In this document: piece by piece, positions 30,998 to 34,005 of the stretch | How positions within the stretch are numbered: the first letter of the stretch is position 1 | Layout: every line of letters starts with the position of its first letter | Assembly: GCA_003244095.1 (NCBI GenBank) | Contig: QHCA01000409.1 | Location: forward strand, 3,855 to 37,859 | Source of the DNA: Pseudonocardiales bacterium | GTDB taxonomy: Bacteria > Actinomycetota > Actinomycetes > Mycobacteriales > QHCA01 | Length of the DNA stretch: 34,005 nt | Reading direction: 5' to 3' | The notes under the pieces: model-generated | Told to the model about the DNA's origin: nothing | Database searches by the model: none | Seen by the model: the letters and a program-made list of their open reading frames with translations, nothing else | Made by a program: the position numbers and the translations under genes

Positions 30998-31426
30998 CTA
31001 TCGCACCTCATCGACCACGGCGTCGAGCTCCACCTCGACGAGCCACGCGGCATCGATGAACCGAGAGATCTCGACGAACGTGCACGCCGGCCGGACGGCC
31101 CCGAAGCGCTCGCCGTGCGCACGTGCCGCCTCTTCCCAACGGGTCACGTCGGTCAGCATGACGCGGGTCCTGATGACGTCCCCGATCGACCCGCCCGCAT
31201 CCGCGAGCGCCCGTTCGGCGAGGTCAAGACATCGCGACGTCTGGGCATAGACGTCGCCGGGCCCGACGGTAGCGCCGTCGTCCCCGAGGGGAGCCGTTCC
31301 GGCGACGGCGATGAACTCCCCTATCCGCATCGCTCGGGAAAAACCGATCCGCGTCTCGAACGGCGAACCGGAGCTCACGACCCTGCGCGCCCTCTTCACG
31401 CGATCATCGTGCCCGAACTCCGTCAT
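30998..31426 (-). CDS. RidA/YjgF family protein
   Basis: RidA-family proteins hydrolyse reactive imine intermediates or act in related small-molecule steps. The 142-residue product has RIGFSRAMRIGEFIAVAGTAP (the family start with SGT-like core), DVYAQTSRCLDLAERALADAGG and IRTRVMLTDV, with the conserved R in the IRTRV block, and ends PACTFVEISRFIDAAWLVEVEL. These match the YjgF/YER057c family well. The ATG at 31424-31426 lacks a clear Shine-Dalgarno, and GTG at 31396-31398 is an alternative start. It is divergent from a helix-turn-helix regulator, which may control it. Confidence 0.88.
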   Translation of the reverse strand: MTEFGHDDRVKRARRVVSSGSPFETRIGFSRAMRIGEFIAVAGTAPLGDDGATVGPGDVYAQTSRCLDLAERALADAGGSIGDVIRTRVMLTDVTRWEEAARAHGERFGAVRPACTFVEISRFIDAAWLVEVELDAVVDEVR

Positions 31427-31482
31427 CGCTGTCGAACGATCGCTCCAACCCTCCCGGCCAGCGACCTTGCGTCTGGGCGGGA

Positions 31483-31501
31483 CGGCGACGGGCGGTCGCC
31501 G
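31483..31501. promoter_or_regulatory. Inverted repeat in RidA-regulator divergent region
   Basis: A perfect 7-bp inverted repeat, CGGCGAC / GTCGCCG with a 5-base gap, lies in the 163-base divergent region, about 57 bases from the RidA start and 89 bases from the regulator start. It is an operator candidate for the adjacent helix-turn-helix protein; chance is possible at this GC content. Confidence 0.35.
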
Positions 31502-31535
31502 GCCCCCGGGCGGAGCGTTACCGTGAGGCCCGTGA

Positions 31536-31557
31536 GGGCGCCGTCTCGTCGGCGCCC
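31536..31557 (+). promoter_or_regulatory. Leader hairpin before the helix-turn-helix regulator
   Basis: A perfect 8-bp inverted repeat, GGGCGCCG / CGGCGCCC with a 6-base loop, lies 33 bases before the regulator ATG and just after a possible -10 (TACCGT at 31520-31525). It could be an operator or an mRNA hairpin. Confidence 0.4.
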
Positions 31558-31589
31558 CCACCATCCGGACGCGACCGGGAGGGAGCGCC

Positions 31590-32798
31590 ATGCCTAAGCG
31601 GCTGACGCCACTCGACCTGTCCATCGGAGAGCGCATCCGCGCCCGGCGGCAACTACGCGGTTGGAGCGTACGCTTCGCCGCCGACCGGGCCGGCATCTCC
31701 CATGCGACGCTGTCTCGGATCGAGCGGGGTCTGCTGTCGGCCGACAACCGGTTCATCCTCGCCGACATCGCAGCCGGGCTGGAATGTTCAGTCGTAGAGC
31801 TGACTGGCTCGCCTGCTACCTCGGCGGACCCCGCCATCGTGGCCGCCAGGGCGAGCGTGGCGGCGATCCGGCAGGCGCTGATCGAATCCGACTTCGCCGA
31901 GCCAGCGACGCGCGTCCCCCGCCCACTGCCCGAGCTGGAGCGCGAGGCGGAACTTGTGCAGGCCCTGCGCACGCGGTGCGACTACGCAGGGGCGGGGAGA
32001 CTCCTGCCGCGTCTCATCCGCGAGCTGCACGCCGCGGCGGCCGGCCCCGATCGGGAGGCCGCCTTGCGCCTTGCCGTTCTGGTGGGCTTCGTCGCAAACA
32101 CCGTCGCCCGGTGTGTCGGCTATCCGGCCGAGGCGTGGCTGGGTGCCGAGTGGTCACGGCGGGCCGCTGAAGCGCTCGACGATCCTGTGCTCCTCGGCTT
32201 CGCCGCATGGGCGCGAGGGAGCGCCGCGAGCGGCTGCGGAGCCTACGGCTGGGCGTACACCCTGCTCTCCCGGGGCGCCGACGAGTTGCAGAGCAGTCTC
32301 GGCGCCCCGCACGCTTTGGAGATGCTCGGACTTGTGCTGCTCAGGGCCGCTCACACGCTGTACGCCACCAAGCGCCCGGAGGACGGCGCCGACTACTTCG
32401 CCGAGGCCGAGCGCCTCGCCGCACGTACTGGCGAGACGACGACGTTCGACCAATACTTCGGTCCGGCCAATGTGGGTTTCTGGCGGTTGAGCAGTGAGGT
32501 CGACGGTGGTGATCCTGCCCGCGCTGTTCAGATCGCCCGGTGCACCAACCCCGCCGCGTTGCCAGTGGCGATGCGGCAGGCCTTCTTCCACCTCGACACC
32601 GGCCGGGCACTGGCACACATCCGCCGTGACGGGGAGGCGACCCGCCACCTGCTGACCGCCGAACGCATCGCCCCCCAGCTTGTCCGGGCCAACCCGTACG
32701 CCGCCGAGACGGGCAGGGGCCTGCTGGAGCGTGCCCAGCGCCGTGCCGGCCGCAGCGAACTTCGCGGGCTGTGCGAGCGCCTCGGCGTGGGCGGGTAG
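31590..32798 (+). CDS. XRE-type helix-turn-helix regulator with C-terminal helical repeats
   Basis: The 402-residue product starts with an XRE-type DNA-binding domain (about residues 11-66): IGERIRARRQLRGWSVRFAA, then AGISHATLSRIERG with the recognition helix, and ILADIAAGLECSVVEL. The remaining 330 residues are Ala/Leu/Arg-rich helical hairpins that resemble the TPR-like domains of actinomycete XRE regulators, often ligand- or peptide-sensing. The ATG has AGGGAG 6 bases upstream. Family is firm; target and signal are unknown. Two inverted repeats lie upstream. Confidence 0.88.
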   Translation: MPKRLTPLDLSIGERIRARRQLRGWSVRFAADRAGISHATLSRIERGLLSADNRFILADIAAGLECSVVELTGSPATSADPAIVAARASVAAIRQALIESDFAEPATRVPRPLPELEREAELVQALRTRCDYAGAGRLLPRLIRELHAAAAGPDREAALRLAVLVGFVANTVARCVGYPAEAWLGAEWSRRAAEALDDPVLLGFAAWARGSAASGCGAYGWAYTLLSRGADELQSSLGAPHALEMLGLVLLRAAHTLYATKRPEDGADYFAEAERLAARTGETTTFDQYFGPANVGFWRLSSEVDGGDPARAVQIARCTNPAALPVAMRQAFFHLDTGRALAHIRRDGEATRHLLTAERIAPQLVRANPYAAETGRGLLERAQRRAGRSELRGLCERLGVGG

Positions 32799-32868
32799 CG
32801 GCCCCGCTGCCGGGTTTGCGGTACGTCACTGCACCACTCCGATGGGTTGACCGGTCCAACGTTGCGTC

Positions 32869-32964
32869 ATGGACCGAGACGCCGAGACCCTGATCGTCAA
32901 ACGCCGAGGCCACCGTCGCCTAGCCGCGGTGCAAGTGCTGACGGGCGACTCGATCACGACGTGA
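32869..32964 (+). CDS. Very short possible ORF, unrecognised
   Basis: A 31-codon ATG frame whose TGA overlaps the GTG of the next ORF (GTGA), an arrangement typical of coupled genes. The product is basic and polar (RDAETLIVKRRGHRRLAAVQ). There is no clear Shine-Dalgarno and no family match. It may be a leader peptide or not coding. The 70 bases between the regulator stop (32798) and this ORF hold nothing I can name. Confidence 0.25.
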   Translation: MDRDAETLIVKRRGHRRLAAVQVLTGDSITT

Positions 32965-33167
32965 ACCGCGATCCGAGCCCCGAGACCCCAGCCCATGCGC
33001 TGCGCTCCGCGCTGTCGACGTGCCTGATGCAGATGCACGGCTGCCGCAACGGGGACGCCTGCGAGGACTGCGCAGAGAGCGTCGCCGAGGCCGCCGACGA
33101 GTGGCTGGCCGTGATCTTGCGGTGGGGGACGTCAGGGCCCCCCATCGCGCCTGACAGGAGAAGGTGA
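32961..33167 (+). CDS. Small Cys-rich protein, possible metal binding
   Basis: The 68-residue product contains C-x6-C-x5-C-x2-C (in CLMQMHGCRNGDACEDC, with an extra His and Met), a spacing that can hold a metal ion, followed by a helix (AESVAEAADEWLAVILRW). I do not recognise the family. I chose the GTG at 32961, coupled to the short ORF before it; the frame is open to an ATG at 32847, but that extension is Pro/Arg-rich and looks non-coding. Proximity to a MerE-like gene raises a metal-related role, as inference. Confidence 0.55.
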   Translation: MNRDPSPETPAHALRSALSTCLMQMHGCRNGDACEDCAESVAEAADEWLAVILRWGTSGPPIAPDRRR

Positions 33168-33246
33168 CGCTGACCACGACTTGGGTGGGTGTCGCCAGCC
33201 CCGACAGCGTGACGTTGCCGCTGGGGCTCGCAGACATCCGAGACTC

Positions 33247-33268
33247 GGCTCCGCCCCAGGGTGGAGCC
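33247..33268. promoter_or_regulatory. 22-bp inverted repeat before the small membrane gene
   Basis: GGCTCCGCCC and GGGTGGAGCC are inverted copies (9 of 10 pairs exact, one G-T) separated by CA. It lies in the 190-base stretch between the Cys-rich gene and the small membrane gene. It could be a terminator of the first or an operator of the second. Otherwise the stretch shows only an in-frame extension of the small gene (GTG at 33164, with GGAG 3 bases upstream). Confidence 0.45.
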
Positions 33269-33358
33269 CGTGGCGTTCGGTTCAGCCCCAGCGCCGATGC
33301 GATCAGGCGAGCACCGGCGCGATGCTCGGTGCGTCGTACTCACGCCTTGGAGGATTTC

Positions 33359-33445
33359 GTGCTGATCGTTGTGTGCGGGGTAATGGTGCTGGTCGTCGGC
33401 GGACTGGTCGCGTTCGTGGTTCGACGGGCCCGGGGCCGGTCGTGA
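33359..33445 (+). CDS. Tiny single-pass membrane protein
   Basis: A 28-residue frame, MLIVVCGVMVLVVGGLVAFV followed by a basic end (RRARGRS), forms one membrane helix with a positive-inside tail. The GTG has GGAGG with ideal 5-base spacing, and its stop overlaps the next gene (GTGA). The same frame is open to a GTG at 33164, also with a possible Shine-Dalgarno, which would give 93 residues; the upstream part looks unlike protein, so I prefer the short form. Confidence 0.55.
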   Translation: MLIVVCGVMVLVVGGLVAFVVRRARGRS

Positions 33446-33753
33446 GGGGCGACCTGTCCGGTCGCCGGCCGGAACGGCGGGGGCTCCTGTGGGTGGTCGG
33501 CTCCTTCGCGATCTGCCCATGTCACCTGCCGTTGACGCTGGCATTGCTCGGCACGGTCCTGGGCGGTACGGCGCTAGGGGCGGCGCTGCACACGCACGTC
33601 GTGCTGGCCGGGCTGATCGTCGCCGGGGTGTGGCTGTTGGGCACCTGGCGGGGGGTTCGCCTGCTGCGTCAACGGTCGGCCTGCTCCGTGCCCCGGCCAG
33701 GTCGGGGCCCGCTGGACGCGGCCGGTGACTTCTTGGGTCTGCCGAAACACTGA
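33442..33753 (+). CDS. MerE-like CPCH membrane protein
   Basis: The 103-residue product has two membrane helices (about residues 15-43 and 50-70). The first contains AICPCHLPLTLALLG with C25-P-C27-H28, the arrangement typical of MerE, the broad mercury transporter, whose helix reads similarly CPCHLP. A Cys also occurs in the C-terminal tail (SACSV). Mercury transport is a family-level inference; no merA, merR or merT is seen in the window. The GTG is coupled to the tiny membrane gene. A 37-base gap follows before the edge gene. Confidence 0.65.
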   Translation: MRGDLSGRRPERRGLLWVVGSFAICPCHLPLTLALLGTVLGGTALGAALHTHVVLAGLIVAGVWLLGTWRGVRLLRQRSACSVPRPGRGPLDAAGDFLGLPKH

Positions 33754-33790
33754 ACGCAACATCGCAGCAAGGGGTCGCAGCAGGGACAGT

Positions 33791-34005
33791 GTGGGCATGG
33801 GTGCGCTTCTCCTCGTCGGCGGCTGCGTGCTGGTTGCGGCCGCCGCGTTGTTGCCGCTGCGACGGGCGCTGTTCGCCGCGGCCGCGATGCTGGCAATGGT
33901 GGGGTACGCGGGCCGCCGGATGTTCGACAACGGATCGCTGGTCGCGCTCAGCCCGCTCTCGGCCGCCTGTGCATTCCTCGTCGTACTGCTGGTCGGGCAT
34001 CTGGC
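33791..34005 (+). CDS. Membrane protein (partial, runs off right edge)
   Basis: An open frame of at least 71 codons, with three hydrophobic segments (LLLVGGCVLVAAAALLPL, LFAAAAMLAMVGYAG, LSAACAFLVVLLVG). I chose the GTG at 33791, with AGGGA 4 bases upstream; the ATG at 33797 is equally possible. It has no motif I recognise. It may continue the small membrane-protein cluster with the MerE-like gene. Confidence 0.6.
   Translation, partial: MGMGALLLVGGCVLVAAAALLPLRRALFAAAAMLAMVGYAGRRMFDNGSLVALSPLSAACAFLVVLLVGHL

Noticed and set aside
1-34005. Insertion sequences, phage genes, tRNA or rRNA genes
   Set aside because: I saw no transposase or integrase motifs, no terminal repeats with target duplications and no tRNA-like cloverleaf in the gaps.

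Overview
The window is a high-GC (about 70% by eye) actinobacterial chromosome segment that carries an almost complete flagellar gene cluster. Gene order, GTG starts, the FliA/WhiG-type sigma factor and the lack of P- and L-ring genes point to a motile, zoospore-forming actinomycete. A Micromonosporaceae member such as Actinoplanes or a relative is my best guess; this is inferred from gene content, not from a marker gene.

Layout. Positions 1-902 (minus) hold the start of an acyltransferase-3 membrane protein, not flagellar. Positions 983-4433 (minus) are a late operon, flgN-flgK-flgL-fliW-csrA. It is divergent from a fliA sigma gene (4619-5485, plus). fliC (5638-6465) follows with a strong terminator, then fliD-fliS-small hypothetical (6552-8630). 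Positions 8775-18931 are a long, tightly overlapped operon: flgB-flgC-fliE-fliF-fliG-fliH-fliI-fliJ-cell-wall hydrolase-fliK-flgD-flgE. After a terminator come flbD-motA-motB-fliL (19087-21503), then fliM-fliN-fliO-fliP-fliQ-fliR-flhB (21612-26777), then flhA-flhF-like-PilZ-small membrane protein (26890-30986), closed by a bidirectional terminator. Positions 30998-34005 are unrelated: a RidA-family gene (minus), divergent from a helix-turn-helix/repeat regulator, then very small genes including a Cys-rich protein and a MerE-like CPCH membrane protein, and a partial membrane protein at the edge.

How the genes work together. Export apparatus (FlhA, FlhB, FliO, P, Q, R), ATPase complex (FliH, I, J), MS ring and C ring (FliF, G, M, N), rod, hook and filament parts (FliE, FlgB, C, D, E, K, L, FliC, D), chaperones (FlgN, FliS), stator (MotA, MotB, FliL), hook-length control (FliK) and regulators (FliA, CsrA, FliW, a PilZ protein) are all present. 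No flgM, flgF/flgG, flhG or che gene is visible. The peptidoglycan-opening job seems to fall to an unusual NlpC/P60 plus lytic-transglycosylase fusion.

Most interesting signals. (1) Five gene-start gaps contain CTCA-N16/17-[G/A][C/T]CGA[T/A], a self-consistent FliA-type promoter set; a sixth, weaker one would make fliM leaderless. (2) Every leader downstream of those five promoters contains CA[A/C]GGA[C/G], mostly in the loop of a small hairpin, with a second GGA at the Shine-Dalgarno. With csrA and fliW encoded in the same cluster, this looks like a CsrA-FliW post-transcriptional regulon covering fliC, flhA, flgB, flbD and perhaps flgN. (3) The FlhF-like protein has lost its P-loop, and FliM lacks the usual CheY-docking N-terminus.
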